Assembly (NCBI GenBank): GCA_964019415.1
Contig: OZ025872.1
Span: 8,489,822-8,553,821, forward strand
Source of the DNA: Ianthella basta
Lineage: Eukaryota; Porifera; Demospongiae; Verongiida; Ianthellidae
Direction: 5' to 3'
Length of the DNA: 64,000 nucleotides
Shown: one piece after another, positions 27,484 through 39,800 of the stretch
How the letters are laid out: each line of letters begins with the position of its first letter
How positions within the stretch are numbered: the stretch's first letter is position 1
Notes under the pieces: generated by a model
Databases searched by the model: none
What the model was told of the DNA's origin: nothing
The model's input: only the letters and a program-made list of their open reading frames with translations
Program-made: the position numbers and the translations under genes

Positions 27484-29284
27484 ATGAGTGCGTGCGTGCG
27501 TGTGTGTGTGCATCGGTGTTTGAATGTGGCAAAGTGTGGTGTGTTGCCCACAGCTTACAGTGTGTGTAGTTCAGCTCTGTACCTTGTGCTTCCCTCCATG
27601 ACCACTTGTCTCCCTCCCCCTGCAGATGGTGTTGATGAGGAGGTCAACATGTTTGCCAATTGCTTAAAGAACGAGAACATGCGGAAACTTGAGTTGACTA
27701 AGTGCCGTAGCCTATCCCCAGTGCAGATCGCAGCTATTCTCAGTGGCCTAAAGGGGAACAGCAGCCTTAAAGAGGTGGTAGTCAAGTTAGACTATAAGGT
27801 GAGTCATGTTGGGAAAATCGACTTCTTTATGTGTACTATAAGGGATGGTAGTGACACCACATCCACAAGTCAGTTCTGAGTGTGTTGTCTCATAACACCA
27901 TGTGAACTTGTTTCTTCCATCAGTAATCTGTAAACTACACACACTTTGAAACCATCTCCATTCACTTAACCACCCATAACAAATGATTGCCCCTTCCTCT
28001 CACTCGGGAGAGCCCCCATGATGTTGTATATCTGTCTTGTTCTTGCAGTTCCTCTTTGCAGTTTGCAGTTCTCATTTGTCTACAGTTTTGTATTCTTTGT
28101 AGTTTGTTGAGAGAACTCAACATTACACTAGTATTCCATGTATTGTCCAGAGTACTTGTTTCTACTACTGTGAATGGTGTTCGCACTATAGGTTCAACTG
28201 ATGAAGCCATACAAGACCTGTAGTTTAACTCTTCTGTCCCCAGCCTATTAGCTAGCCTTGCTTATATCAATGTGTGTCCATTGTCCTTACCTGTACACCT
28301 CCCCTATACCTCATGTCCTCCATAGCTCCATTTCATGCATGACTGTGTCTTTGTGTCATGTCTGAGACTGCTGCAGTGTTAGTTGTCACATAGCAAGGTC
28401 TCCTTAACCACATGCAGGAGATGACGGGGGAGGATGTGTCAGACCCTGACATGCTGAAGGCAGTTCAGACAGCTGTCAAGGTGAACAGGTCAGTAAAGAG
28501 GATCAAGATTGAGGGGGGATATTTGAAGTGGACCAACGTAGCCACAGCTATCATTGAAGGAGCAGTACATAACACAACATTGATGGAGGTGGAGCTGCAC
28601 ACACCAGATGATCATCCTCCTCCCCAGGAGGTGGTTGATGAAACAAGACGAACAAACCAAAAACTACGACTGGTTGTGAGAGCAGGGAGTGAGTAAACAT
28701 CACATGACATCACATGACATCACACGATACTGTGCACTCCCCCACATGTTGTGTGTCTCATGTCCCAAGTTGTGTCTGAGTGGTGTGTGGTGGTTTGTTG
28801 GTACAAGTGTGTCACAGTGAGGGCTTGTGAGCAAGAGCTGTACTGGGGGAGGGACCTGTCCCTCTCACTAAAAAGGGGATTTCCCTCACAACATCCACCC
28901 AGCGGCGTCAGTGGGTAGTAGTGTGGATTGGCCTCATACCCTTTTGTGCACATGTGAAGGAAGGTCTGGTATGTGCATACTGCTTGCACTGTGTGGCATT
29001 CACAATCCCACAGAAAACAGTAGAGCCTCTGCACATGTACACACAGCAGGTACGTACCAGGCTGTTCTTCCCGCCCCCACACAATGACAGTGCACAGGAA
29101 TGAGGCTAGTGATGAATGTGTGGTAGTGGGCAAGCAAGTGATCAGGAGGGACTGATTTAGGGCAAGAATGATGTGGTTCTATATAGGATATCAGGTGACA
29201 TGTCACATGTGTCTACTGTGAATATTAGTCACTTGTTACTATTTGCATGCAGGGGATAGGTTTGGCATCCACAACTACTTGTAA
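17649..29284 (+). CDS. NLR-A: CARD-like + NACHT + LRR receptor, 14 exons
   Basis: Exons: 17649-18044, 18276-18330, 18501-18812, 21125-21183, 22583-24266, 24712-24830, 24993-25059, 25425-25585, 25694-25862, 26671-26840, 27185-27362, 27626-27798, 28418-28688, and a candidate last exon 29253-29284 ending in TAA (1281 aa in all). All junction phases agree. Likely a cytosolic pattern-recognition or stress sensor: N-terminal death-fold modules for signalling, a NACHT NTPase for oligomerisation, C-terminal LRRs for sensing. The ATG at 17649 opens exon 1. All LRR exons have a counterpart in NLR-B. The last 32-nt exon is the least certain; reading through exon 13 instead would give a stop two codons after the donor, but the paralogues also carry a donor there. 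Confidence 0.8.
18987..20648. mobile_element. large inverted-repeat element in NLR-A intron 3
   Basis: About 235 bp at 18987-19222 match the reverse complement of 20404-20648 (shared landmarks GCTTCAGACT, GAAAGACATTAGAGGAA, TAATGAAAAGTTTTG, ACCAGCTACCATGTATGTG); weaker similarity continues inward through GT/AC-rich sequence. The 1.2-kb spacer holds ORFs that I do not recognise. It looks like a DNA transposon or foldback element. No target duplication is clear. Confidence 0.7.
19307..19347. repeat. (GT)n microsatellite
   Basis: About 41 bp of GT in the spacer of the intron-3 inverted-repeat element. Confidence 0.95.
21377..21566. repeat. foldback repeat in NLR-A intron 4
   Basis: The left part (21377-21462) is an imperfect reverse complement of the right part (about 21478-21566); shared segments include GTTCTCCAATTA, ACCAGCTTRATCACAACAGG and a TTTCGAC/TTTCAAC region. 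Near the centre stands CTGAAGAAGAG...GAAACG, a pattern common in animal repeats. No coding capacity. Confidence 0.6.
22285..22324. repeat. (GT)n microsatellite
   Basis: About 40 bp of GT, about 260 bp upstream of the NLR-A NACHT exon. Confidence 0.95.
22583..24266 (+). CDS. NLR-A NACHT exon
   Basis: A single 1684-nt exon, acceptor TGTGCTGCAG, donor ATG|GTAAGT. Walker A is GVPGSGKST (protein residues ~366-374), Walker B is FIFDGFDE (~443-449), and a sensor-like MVTTRP follows. The NACHT-associated helical region contains HTWHFLH-like and LQEFMAAL motifs. The frame is intact. The protein is clearly paralogous to 48849-50562. Confidence 0.93.
24712..28688 (+). CDS. NLR-A leucine-rich repeat exons
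   Basis: Eight exons with LRR-type leucine spacing, for example [49 protein letters not shown] and LMEVELHTP. Most start in phase 1 or phase 0 alternately. The exons of 178 nt (27185-27362) and 173 nt (27626-27798) have the same lengths as their NLR-B counterparts. The final LRR exon ends in LRLVVRAG, as in NLR-B and NLR-C. Confidence 0.85.
26294..26331. repeat. perfect 15-bp-arm hairpin
   Basis: TATATTGCACAATAC and its exact reverse complement separated by eight bases, in the intron before the 26671 exon of NLR-A. The rest of that ~800-bp intron shows no other structure. Confidence 0.8.
27427..27482. repeat. (GT)n microsatellite
   Basis: About 56 bp of GT between the 178-nt and 173-nt LRR exons of NLR-A, starting 65 bp after the donor. 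Confidence 0.97.
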
Positions 29285-29596
29285 CCTCCGAAGACACGCC
29301 CCTCCTGACCCTGGTGAGTTGAGCAGTGTCCCAACCTCCTCTTGTCCCTGTGCTGGTCACATGACCCAGACAGAGGTAGTGGGTGCACACATTGATCCAT
29401 TTGTCATGTGTCCTCCCATTTCATGTCCTTACCCACAACATGTCTCTCCACTCCACAGGACTCCAGTCTCCTCTCATGTCTGCACAACAAACTGAGTAGC
29501 TATTTACAACTAGTGTTATGTTCATAGTATTATTTGCTTATTAATAGACCTCTTATTGTTACAATAGTTTCTAATAATTGTGATAGATCGTTCAAA

Positions 29597-29957
29597 TGTC
29601 AGACTCCGCCACACGTATGGAGGGATGTTCGGCAACACTGAACTCAAGCAATATAATATACAACACTGCGGCCAAACAACAAGATGTACAACTCACTGCC
29701 AGGCCAACACTAGTCTTCAACAACCACAGTAACCAAATCAAAGTACAGCTGCAGCAGTTACATCCCATGCATAAATCAAGTGTACAACAGGTCACCATAA
29801 TCCAGAACTATACATTATAGATATATACAAACCACATTCAACATACACATATACATGCTGGTGTAAGTAAGGGACATACACGTGCAGCTGATCACAAAAA
29901 CATGCAGGTATATAATGGTCACGTTATAGGAAAGTACAGTCATATGTGTCCATCACA
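29597..29957 (-). repeat. probable 3' LTR of the broken retroelement
   Basis: On the minus strand a purine-rich tract (AAGAGAAGGAGAGGG, 29958-29972) is followed by TGTGATGGACAC, and a plausible CA end (TCTGACA) lies at 29597, giving about 361 bp with TG..CA ends. No second copy is in the window, so the ends are inferred. Confidence 0.45.
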
Positions 29958-30404
29958 CCCCTCTCCTTCTCTTGAGGCAAACTTGTTCATCTCTAGATCT
30001 AGCCTGGACAGGGCATCAGCATTGCCGTTCTTGCCACCAGCACAGTGCCGGACAATGAAGTCATACGGTTGAAGGGCTAAACTCCAGTGAGTCAGTTGCG
30101 AGTTATTCTCCTTCAATTGGTCAAGCCACTCATGCAAGGGCCCGGTGATCAGTCTGGATTATAGACTGTCTACCTAACAGGTAAACACGGAAAGCATGGA
30201 TGGTCAGCTTGATAACTAAGCACTCCATTTCAATTGTTGAGTATCGCCGTTCTCTGGGTAGCAGCTTTCTGCTAAAATAAGCAACTGGGTGATCATCTCC
30301 ATTCTCTCGCCTTCCTGGCTCAGAACAGCATCTACCCCATAATCAGAGGCATCAGTTTGCAGTATGAACGGTTTCTGGAAATTAGGACGTCTCAGAAAAG
30401 GCAT
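29958..30404 (-). pseudogene. RNase H fragment of the broken retroelement
   Basis: Two frames together give the start (KPFILQTDASDYG, AVLSQEG) and end (THWSLALQPYDF, GNADALSRL) of a Ty3/gypsy RNase H. The middle is degraded and a frameshift separates them. The coding end runs directly into the purine tract before the LTR. Confidence 0.65.
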
Positions 30405-30436
30405 TACTTTGAATTGATTTTACTTTGGAAGAGTTG

Positions 30437-31125
30437 CTACAGCTCAGTCAGCAACTGGGGTGTGAAATTACTCCCTTGGTTGGTGAGTATCTCTTGCGGC
30501 ACTCCGACCCTCGAGAAAACCTTAATCAACTTATCTGCAACGTGCTCGGCATCAATGCAACATAAAGCGATAGCCTCCGAGTAGCGGGTTGCATAGTCGC
30601 AAATCACCAACACATATATAGCGGTCCCAGATCTGCTCCGTGGAAGCGGCCCCACAATATCCATTGCAGTCTTCTGGAACGGTTCGGTAATAATGGGTAA
30701 TGTGACAAGAGGTGCCTTCTGCACACCCCATTTAGTGGACTTCTGGCAAAGCTCACAACCTCAGCAGAACTCAGCAATGTCTTTAAACAGAGTAGGCCAG
30801 TAGAACCTCCTCGGGACCCGCTGGTCTTAGCTTTGCCCATGTGCCCATCAAGTGGAATTTCCTGTGCTGTCTCCAGCACTGCCTTCCTGCACCTCTTCGG
30901 TAGAACCAATTGCTCAGCTACTCCCATTTTTTCATCACGACCTGGTGGCACCCACCTCCTGTGTATCAGCCCATCTTGTTTGAAGAAGCCAATACCAGCT
31001 GTGCAGGGATGTCCATCAGCAGCTTGGCGCACAGCCGTTAAAGTGTCATCATCTATCTGCAGCTCCATCAGTTGAGTTGCTGATAGCTCCAGCTTGTGTT
31101 TGGGAACCTGTGCAGATTGATGCAA
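30437..31125 (-). pseudogene. integrase fragment of the broken retroelement
   Basis: The 5' part has the zinc-binding region around GHMGKAKT, disrupted after it. The 3' part has the start of the catalytic core (MDIVGPLPRS, VLVICDYATRY, EILTNQGSNFT) and ends at a stop (LLTEL*) about 30 bp before the RNase H start. The second half of the core is missing. Confidence 0.65.
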
Positions 31126-31440
31126 ACTCCCTACGAATCACCAGTTACTGCCTCCGTTTCAGCGGGGCCCTCTCTCGTGATCGCCCCGGCACAAAGAGAT
31201 CATCAGCAAACTCACTCTCAATAGGCTCTACTTGCTCCTCCACTGGGTTTGGCTGCACACCCAATGCCAGCTCCTTGTACTGTCTTGCTACCTCCTCTTG
31301 ATGCTGCTGTTGGGCTCGTGCACAAGTTACAACAACCATGGCATTCTCTGCCGGCTGCTTTGATGTTTCTCCACCCAGCAGCTGATATAGCTCTGGGGCA
31401 TCAGTTCCCAGTTGCACAGGTAGCAACTCTGACATAGCAT

Positions 31441-32848
31441 ATTGATCTGCATGTCTGTAACAAGTTGCAGTTGAAAAACCACAGGCTGCTAATGCTTTTA
31501 CCCTTTTTAGAGCTCATCAATCAGTGCAGCATACTGACAGTTAATGCATGCATGATTGACTGCTTTTGTACAATTATAATGCATATGGTCTATAATTATT
31601 ATAGTACAGAGGTAGAGCATGACCAGACCTGCAGGTGTACGCATATGCATGCATATGTACATACATACGGCTCAGCTCCTCTCATATCTACGTACTCATA
31701 TATACCACAGTTGATCATCATGCACCAGCGAGTAACAGCTGCAGTCTGTGCAATCTTGAATACACAGTGTTAGTTAGTATATAATTTACTTGTATTATAG
31801 CTTATCACTGCTTGTGACTGGCTAGCTGTGATTATTTTAGATGAACTTTGGTAGGTGCAGTCACAGTTGAGTTCCTTTATACACGTACATAGTTGAGGTG
31901 TGATGTTCGGTAGGTGTGCATACCCAGTTGGTCACATATATTTGGCACAGTAAGCAGGTTTGTTCTCCTGCAACATTTATGCATATTCTTATAATACTGT
32001 GAAACCTGTATTTGTATGGCATGTATAGCATGTTACACACTGTAGTATTAGTATTCTTGTTATGCGGATGTAGCAAACACAGCATCACTTTCTACTTCTA
32101 TGCCAAGCTAGAGTTAATGCATATAAAGATTATTCATACACTTGGTGCTTGATGGTTGGGAGTTCCTGCACATGTGTAGAATAGGAGAAAGCTGCTGTCT
32201 TACCATGAAGTTGCATACATATGGGCATGATATGTAAATAATTTTGATAAGCTGCAGGGAGAAACATTTATGCAGTGAAGTAAGGCGATGTATTGGTGTC
32301 GCTATACTCTGTCACCTCTGAACATACATACAAGCATGCACCCTACTTTTGTTGGTCATGTGACCAGCATAATATGATGCGCACAAGGATGGCGGAAGGC
32401 TGCTACCATCATTATAACTCACCAAAACATAGATGTCTGCAGCAGCTATGGAGTTACAAAAAGTAGTCTGCAAGGAAGAGGGATGCATGTCAGGTGTTTG
32501 CATGTAACACAGAATGAGGCCATAGATGAGTGTTTCAGTATGATCCCCCTCCATATACATTGATCATGCAGTTCTGATCACAAATTCAATCACGGAAGAG
32601 AAACCTAATAGCTCAATGCAGAGGATAAAGCCTGAACTAGTCTCATTCAAATAACACTGAATTCCCATAATCTGAAAGTGGAAATGGCTACTGTTCACAG
32701 TGTGTGATCTAGATAATTTTTACCTACTGGTTACTGCTTTCTTCTCACTTGTACTATATAGGACACAAGACACATACACATATGTACGCTATGAAACTAC
32801 TATAATTATGAAGAAGGAGTGTGGCCTGTGATATACGTAGTGACTCAC
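31441..32848. other. 3' region of NLR-B, no coding exon recognised
   Basis: AT-rich sequence between the broken retroelement and the last recognised NLR-B exon. It should contain the terminal NLR-B exon(s) and 3' UTR, because the exon ending at 32849 finishes with a splice donor; I could not identify them with confidence. Confidence 0.4.
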
Positions 32849-33852
32849 TATATCCTGCTCTCACAACCAATCGGAGCATTGATTTTGCTTCCCTCACTTC
32901 CTCCACCACCACTGGGAGAATAGCTGGGAAGTGTCTTGGTACTACCAGCTCCACCTCTCTCAGGGATGCATTGGTTATGACTCCTTTAAGGATGGCAATA
33001 GCGATGTTGGTCCAGCTCAATTCGGTGCAGTCAATCCTGATTGTCTTCAGAGACTCATTCTTTCTGACGGCCATTTCTACTGACTGAAGAATTTCAGGAT
33101 CTGACACATCATCAGTCTTCTCCTTGGAGTCCTTCTGCCCCATCTGCATGCAGTTGGAGAAAAATGTAGGAGAAAACTAGCTATAAATTAGCAACAGTTT
33201 CAGACTAGGCACAATGGCATCCAGTCACATTTTCAGCAAATGTATAGCTACGAAGAATGAGAAGTGCAGATGACAACAATAATACTGCCTACTGACATAA
33301 GCTGACAAATTTCATGTGGGACCCTAGCTAGTGCATGTTTGGATGATGATACGTATAATGGCAACCAGTAAAATACTATTGCGTGTACAACCTAACATAA
33401 TTCACATTGCAGACTGTTCAGAACATTATCTATAGCTCTCATTCCATAGGCTAGTTGAGACCCACTGCAATGAATTTGCCATGCAGTTCAATTAAGCTTA
33501 ATGCACTATTTGAAGCTACAAGCATGATGGCAGAAGAATTATAGAATATTGTCATTTTCCGCCGCGTCCATATAGTGAGAGGGATCCAGTCACAATATTT
33601 ATTTGGTGCAACACAAACTGTCATAATAAAACGTTATGTTGAGTAAACAATTTAGCTCCATCTGCATGAAAATTCTTACCATACTGACTGATGAGATTAT
33701 GAGCTCTTCCAATGTGTTTAGGCTCTGTACACTTCTGCAGATGGCTGCAATATGGAGGGGTGACAGGCCCACACAGTAGCTCATCTCAACTCTCCGCAGT
33801 CGACTTTCCTTCATGAAATCGGCAAACATCAGCACTGCTTCATCAATTCCAT
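32849..33852 (-). CDS. NLR-B last two recognised LRR exons
   Basis: Exon 33852-33680 (173 nt) has LRRVEMSYCVGLSP and LEELIISS; exon 33143-32849 (295 nt) has LKTIRIDCTELSW, LREVELVVP and the end LRLVVRAGY before a GTGAGT donor. Both match NLR-A and NLR-C. The LINE insertion is 17 bp upstream of the first of these exons. Confidence 0.85.
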
Positions 33853-36800
33853 CTGCAGCAAATTTAGAGGATACAATTAATCAATCAACCAATCAATGCA
33901 CATGAGGGTTTATCTCCCATGTGGGAGGTCGCCCTAATACAACAGGAGTTCCTAGAAAATAATTCTTTATGATAACTCAGTTTATAATATATAAAGTTAA
34001 GCAAAATTATTAGTCCACCTCATTCTAGGTCTTCCTCGAGGGTGCTTTCCTGAAACCTCACTATCATACACTATCTTCGTCACTCTACTGCTGCTCATCT
34101 CCTCTAATCTTTGCTTCGACTTCTGCTGCTGTATATTTACAAGATCCAAAACTCTCTCCTGCCTCAATCTGCCCCTAAGATCCACATTCCTTATTCTCTC
34201 TAACCTTGATACCCCCTCTATCCATCTTAACACTCTCATTTGTGTAGCCTGTATTCTTCCCTTATGTCTTGCCTGCAATGCCCATGCTTCACACCCGTAA
34301 GTCAGCGTGGGATTCACCGTAGCATTCACCACCCTCAGTTTTGTCCCCTTTGTCAATTCCTTCCTTCCCAGCACTGTGCTTCCAATTGCCCCCACCATCC
34401 TCGACGCCATTCCTATTCTCTGCTCCACCTCACTGTCCATACTCCCATCACTACTGATCATTGTCCCCAAGTACTTCATCTCCTTTACTCGTTCCACTCT
34501 CTCACCCTTAACTTTGACATTACACACCTCATGCTTTCTTCCAACTCTCATAACCCTCTTTTTCTGCCAGTTCGCCTTCATTCCCCATTCATCCAATCTC
34601 TCATTCAGCTCCAGCAAATTGTGTTGTAGTGTCTCCGCCAGCATCACCAGGTCATCTGCAAATAATAATACCTCCAACTGCCCTGTAGATAACTGTACAC
34701 TGCCATAGAACTTCTTTCTTGCTTCTGTCACTATTCTGTCAATAAAGATGTTAAAAGGCCACGGGGATAGGGGACAGCCCTGCCTTACTCCACTCTTAAC
34801 CTGAAATCGTGATGATTCCCTTCCTCCTACTCTCACTCTCGCCCAACCATCTTCATACAGACTCTGAACTGCTACTAACAACTTTCCACTCGCACCATAA
34901 TCTTTCAGAGCCACCCACAGCTTCTCTCTGCTTACACTATCATAGGCTTTCTCCAAATCTACGAAAGCTGCATATACCACCTTGTCCTTCTCGATCACCT
35001 TCTCAAACACCTGCCTCACAGCAAAAACTTGATCGATACACCCTCTGCCAGCTCTAAATCCCCCCTGTTCATCCATCACTAGCGCATTTGTTAATACCTT
35101 CAATCTATCACTGACAATCCTAGCATAAATCTTCCCCACCACACTTAATAAGCTTATTCCTCTGTAGTTACCGCACTCTGTGCTACACCCCTTCTTGTAA
35201 ATAGGTATGATTATAGCCTCCCTCCACTCTTGAGGGGTCTTTCCACTTCTCCAAACCACATTCAAAACCTCCTTCAACCACTGCACCATTGTGTAACCTC
35301 CAGCCTTCATCATCTCTACCTGAATACCACATACACCACCTGCTTTCCCACTTTTCATCTTCCTCACTGCCCTCCTCACTTCTTCTACACCGATCTCTCC
35401 CTCTTCACCCCGCACCTCCCTTCCCTCTATACAATTATACAGGATACAATTATAAGGGTATAAATATTCTATGTGTACATGTGAGCAGATGTAAGAAACA
35501 GCCCTTTCGTGTAATTTATTTCTTTTGAGTTAGTAATGTACTGCATTAAAGCAGAGCGGTTGAGTTATATGTAGCAGTTACATTTGGTTGTGTTACTCCA
35601 GGCCTTCTCAGCTTCTCAAAATGCACTTACTTAGAGTAAGAAGTTACGTTTGGTGTGATACAGTGGGACATATGACATTTAGGCCAGGGCCCATATGGAG
35701 CTACCTATGTATGGCCTATTTCAACCTATGTTAGCGAGTGCATGTTAGTTGGATGAATATGGAAGCAGCATTATATATTTTCTAGCAGGGAAGCCTGCCA
35801 AACGCGGGCTTTCTGCTCTGGCTTATCACGACGGCAGCGTGCCAGTGTTTTGACTCCAGCTAGTTGGATGCTGGCATCTTGTAGGGCAGCTCCCAATCTG
35901 TTGTACTCCAGCATAGCATGCACAAATTCATGAGATACCAGTGTACCAAGATTTCATGCTGGTGTAGCAATGTGGACACCGTGAAGGGAAGAAATTAAAC
36001 ACATGCACCCACAATGACACAAACGAGCCCTGAAGATGGAATTTTGTTAAAAGATAACTAGTTATAAGGACAACAGCAAGTGTCATAAGAGAGAGAATGT
36101 CCATGCCCATGTATACTTTGTCTTGCAATGGAAGGACGAAGATGCACCGGGTGGCAACATGAGGCTTATAGTTAGGTACTAGTACCATTATTGCTATAGC
36201 TAGCTAAAGAATACCCAAAGAAGGAACCTAGAGGCTGTCCATGTTGCTCCTTTCTGGTGTTGTGGTAGCCAATGTACTGCGGAACAGCACAATGGATAGC
36301 ATTAGCAGCAGCTCTGATTGTAGGGAAGAATGCAAGTGCTGTGTCATGGCTCCCCTTTTGAATGTTTAAGGAATGGAATCTCAGATATGCCATCCACAAA
36401 TACATGAAAACATGTTTTCCAAAAATAGAAAGAAATTGTGTGGCAATCTTCTTGGGCACAATGAAACAATTGCCTGTCTATCCCCTCAAAACTATCTCAT
36501 GAGGCGTCCCGTAAAAGTATATAGCCCTGTACATGTAATTCATGTTGATTGCACAGAAGCTTTAGGAGTTTGTGAACAGACAAATTTGGCTCTATGGAAC
36601 TATTAGTAATTTAGCATTTGAAAAAGTCCAGGATTTGGTGGGTACTAATTTTAGCAACTTTCAAGTTTTCTATACAAGTGAATATTTTTTGCCTGTGCAA
36701 AAAGTTATAGATATGTTTTGATTGATTTTTGCTGTTCTACTAAATTCACAAAAATTAGCACCTGTTGAGGTTATTAGCTTTTTGGTATACTGGAATGGCT

Positions 36801-39800
36801 TACACTCTTATGGCATGCTTTTCCAGAGAGTTTTGACTCTGATAAGACACGATGGAGCTGCAGATGCACATACACATGCATGCATACATATGCAGCCATG
36901 CAGACATACCGAAGACACACCACTTTAATGTCGTTTCTTCCAAAGGCCTGATGCAAGTCATCACATGGAGGAAGGCAGCTGTGACTGGGGGAAGGACATT
37001 CCACTGAACAGTTCCTCTCACTGTCAGCTTTTGAAGTTTGGTGCACTTTGCGAGATCATCTTTAATGGCTGGTGGGAGAAGTGAGACCTGTATAGAGAGG
37101 ATGGGGTAACACATGTATTCAAGCCACTATGCTGGCAGAAAAAGTTAGAAACAAAGAGAATGGAGCAGTTACTCAGAGTTCTTTGCCATTACATGCATAT
37201 AATGAGAACAGCCTACCACCTTCTTGCTGAGCACAATGAGCAGGAAATAACAGTTTGTGCATTAATTCAGAATGGAAGGCAAATGCAGCTGCAGTTTGGC
37301 TCTACTATACTATCATCCATCATGTGACTACAAAGCAGTAGATCATCAGCACGGCACGTACCCACAGGGCAACCTATGGGTCGCAAGGTCAGACAGATCT
37401 AGCTGACTTCATCATTAGTATACACTAATGATGAAGTCAGTTAGCCCCGTCCAACCAGCCTTTCTGTTATGATTGTGGTAAGGTTAAGTATTAAGGTGGT
37501 TAAGAGTAGTTAAGGTTAAGTATCAAAGTTTTGTGTCACTTGAAATCAATAAACTGTACTCTTGTGTACTGATTTGAGCAGTTTACTCATTATACTGGGC
37601 TTTAAGACTTAAGGTTAGGTCCACTTCTACCGTATCCGCTCTAAAAATTCGTCATTCTAATTTTCGCCAAGGGAAAAAATATGCTCAGGTGTACTCTAAT
37701 GGTGACGAATTTCCTGTCTCTCTAATTTCCGCCATTGGCCTCTAATTTTCGTCATGAACAGGAAGTGTTCTAAATATTCGTCAGAAATGCCTGCAATATG
37801 GTTGCGACGGCCAAGGAACAAAGCCTAGGAGCAAAGCCAACAACGCTCGCTGTTGTCTTTGTCCTTCTGGCATTGTTCCGTTCGTCTATAAGCCATCTTG
37901 ACGCTGTGTACGTCGTTCATTTTCCTTTTGGTGCGACAATGGAGTTCAGCGATCGCAAATCGCCCCAGATCCTTCTCGTTTGGACGGTAGCCTCGCACTG
38001 CTGTTCGCACGGTCATCGTGAAAGCGGCCATTTCAGCAAGGAACGCCCATACTCAAAAGCTCTCTAATGTTTCGCCTGCGCTCTAATGTTTTGTCCGAAA
38101 ACTCTAAATATTCATCACCTTCGACGGTCTTCTCCATTCCAGCTCTAATTGCCTCAAAAGACAAAATTTTCGCTGCACTAGGGGTGACGAATTTTTAGAG
38201 CGAATATGGTATATAAATACTTGGGTACAATTATTGCTACATATAAAATAGCGAGGTGTGTGGTTTGGTTAAATTTTACTGTATTAATTATGTGTACCAC
38301 TGTCCGATGGCTTATCTCACATTTTTTGATGACCACATTCGGAATCTGTCAGACATCACCACTTTTAGCTCCCTGAGGTCAGTGCAGTGACTCAGTTGTG
38401 GCAGTAAGAACGCCACTATTAACTGAGATAGATTTATTGCAGGGTCTGCACCAGGGGATTCTGGTTGAAATGGATTGAGTTCCACACCAAGCCTTAATTT
38501 CTTCAGGGTTCCACCATTCAATATTGCCAGAATAGGGAAGACTAGCTGAGTGTAAACTTTAGCTGCGTAGGGGGAAAAAGCATTGATGATTAGCAGTGCA
38601 TGAGTTATTGAGGTACATTATATGTCAGTCTTATGTCAGCACAAACATTTAATGTACTAGCTGAATACCTGCCTTTCAGGTGGGTTTACAACCTTTCACT
38701 CGAAGGTTTGAGGGACTGACCAATCATAACTGTCTATTTAATTGGGAGAATTCTGTAGACTCACTTAAGCTTCTTAAAGCTCCATCAGAAGAGAAGTTTG
38801 TAATAGTTAAAAGTCGGTGTCTGCAAAGATTTAGACCACTCAGCACTCAAGCTTCGTGCTCTAAATCCTGCAGACACCTCTTGGTCGGCATTTAGGTAAT
38901 ATAGATCCAAAAACTGTTCACTAATCCAATGAAAATCCTCTCCACTATCTCCTCTTTACGATGCCCGCGTCATTGGCAACGGATGACGATGCGAAGCTCA
39001 ATAAAAAAACTTTACGCCACCCGTAATCTTTCTCGTTACGCTACTTCACCGTCTGCCCTTGCTCCTGCTTTGTAGGGAGGCCATTTGGCGAGAACTGAAG
39101 GAAGAACTTGCAGCAACAAGCCCGTACCACAGCAGATACAAAATGGCAGTGATGACGTCATTATACACTTCACGCGCACTCTGCCCGCAATGTATGTGTA
39201 TGGAATTTATTGTCATGCGCACTCTGCCCGCCACATACGTCTATGGGATTTATAATCACGCGTGAAGCAATTGGAATTCTTCTCTGCAATTTAGAATCAT
39301 TGTTTAGACGCATGGTACCATGGCAACGGGATCTATTGTATGTTAAATCAATTTGTCTAAAGAAGTCATTGCCAAGCAGTGATAGTGCTAGCCACCTTCA
39401 GTCTCTCCCCGAATGCTAAGATATGCTCTTCCATATTGTGATAACTGACCAGTTCATGCACATGCAAACACGATGCAACACGATTCAAGGACGCTCACCG
39501 CGTGGCAGGAGAACTCAATGAACAACAAGTTACACACAGGATCATGAGGCATGCACACGTGCACCCTACATCACATGATGCATTAAATAATAACACATAC
39601 AAGCAAGTCACTACATCCCTCCCCTTCTAGTTTAAACCAGTCCAAACTAGTTAATCAGTGTCAAACCCCCAACGGTTGGGTGGTCTACGTTGACGTGTAG
39701 AACGACGCGCTGGACGTTGACTTGACGCTGGTTCCGGGTCAGTGTCACTGTTCTCTGCAACTGTCGATGGCAGAGGATCAGGAGCAGTTGCACTGTCATT

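Larger units (their letters stand above)
29597..31440 (-). mobile_element. broken Ty3/gypsy-type retroelement with integrase upstream of RNase H
   Basis: Minus-strand order from high to low coordinates: linker region with VVVTCARAQQQ (31145-31435), integrase zinc region with DGHMGKAKT (about 30850), integrase core with MDIVGPLPRS (30437-30724), RNase H start with FILQTDASDYG (about 30350), RNase H end with GNADALSRL (about 30010), then a purine tract and an LTR. Reverse transcriptase is missing, and stops and frame changes are present. No 5' LTR was found. The order suggests a Gmr1-like pol arrangement or a rearranged copy. Confidence 0.65.

Noticed and set aside
28418..28696. NLR-A ending at the TAA directly after exon 13 (..AGSE stop)
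   Set aside because: NLR-B and NLR-C have a splice donor at the same codon, so the short read-through is more likely intron.
34240..35463. Ser/Pro/His-rich plus-strand frames over the LINE
   Set aside because: Antisense of the reverse transcriptase ORF.
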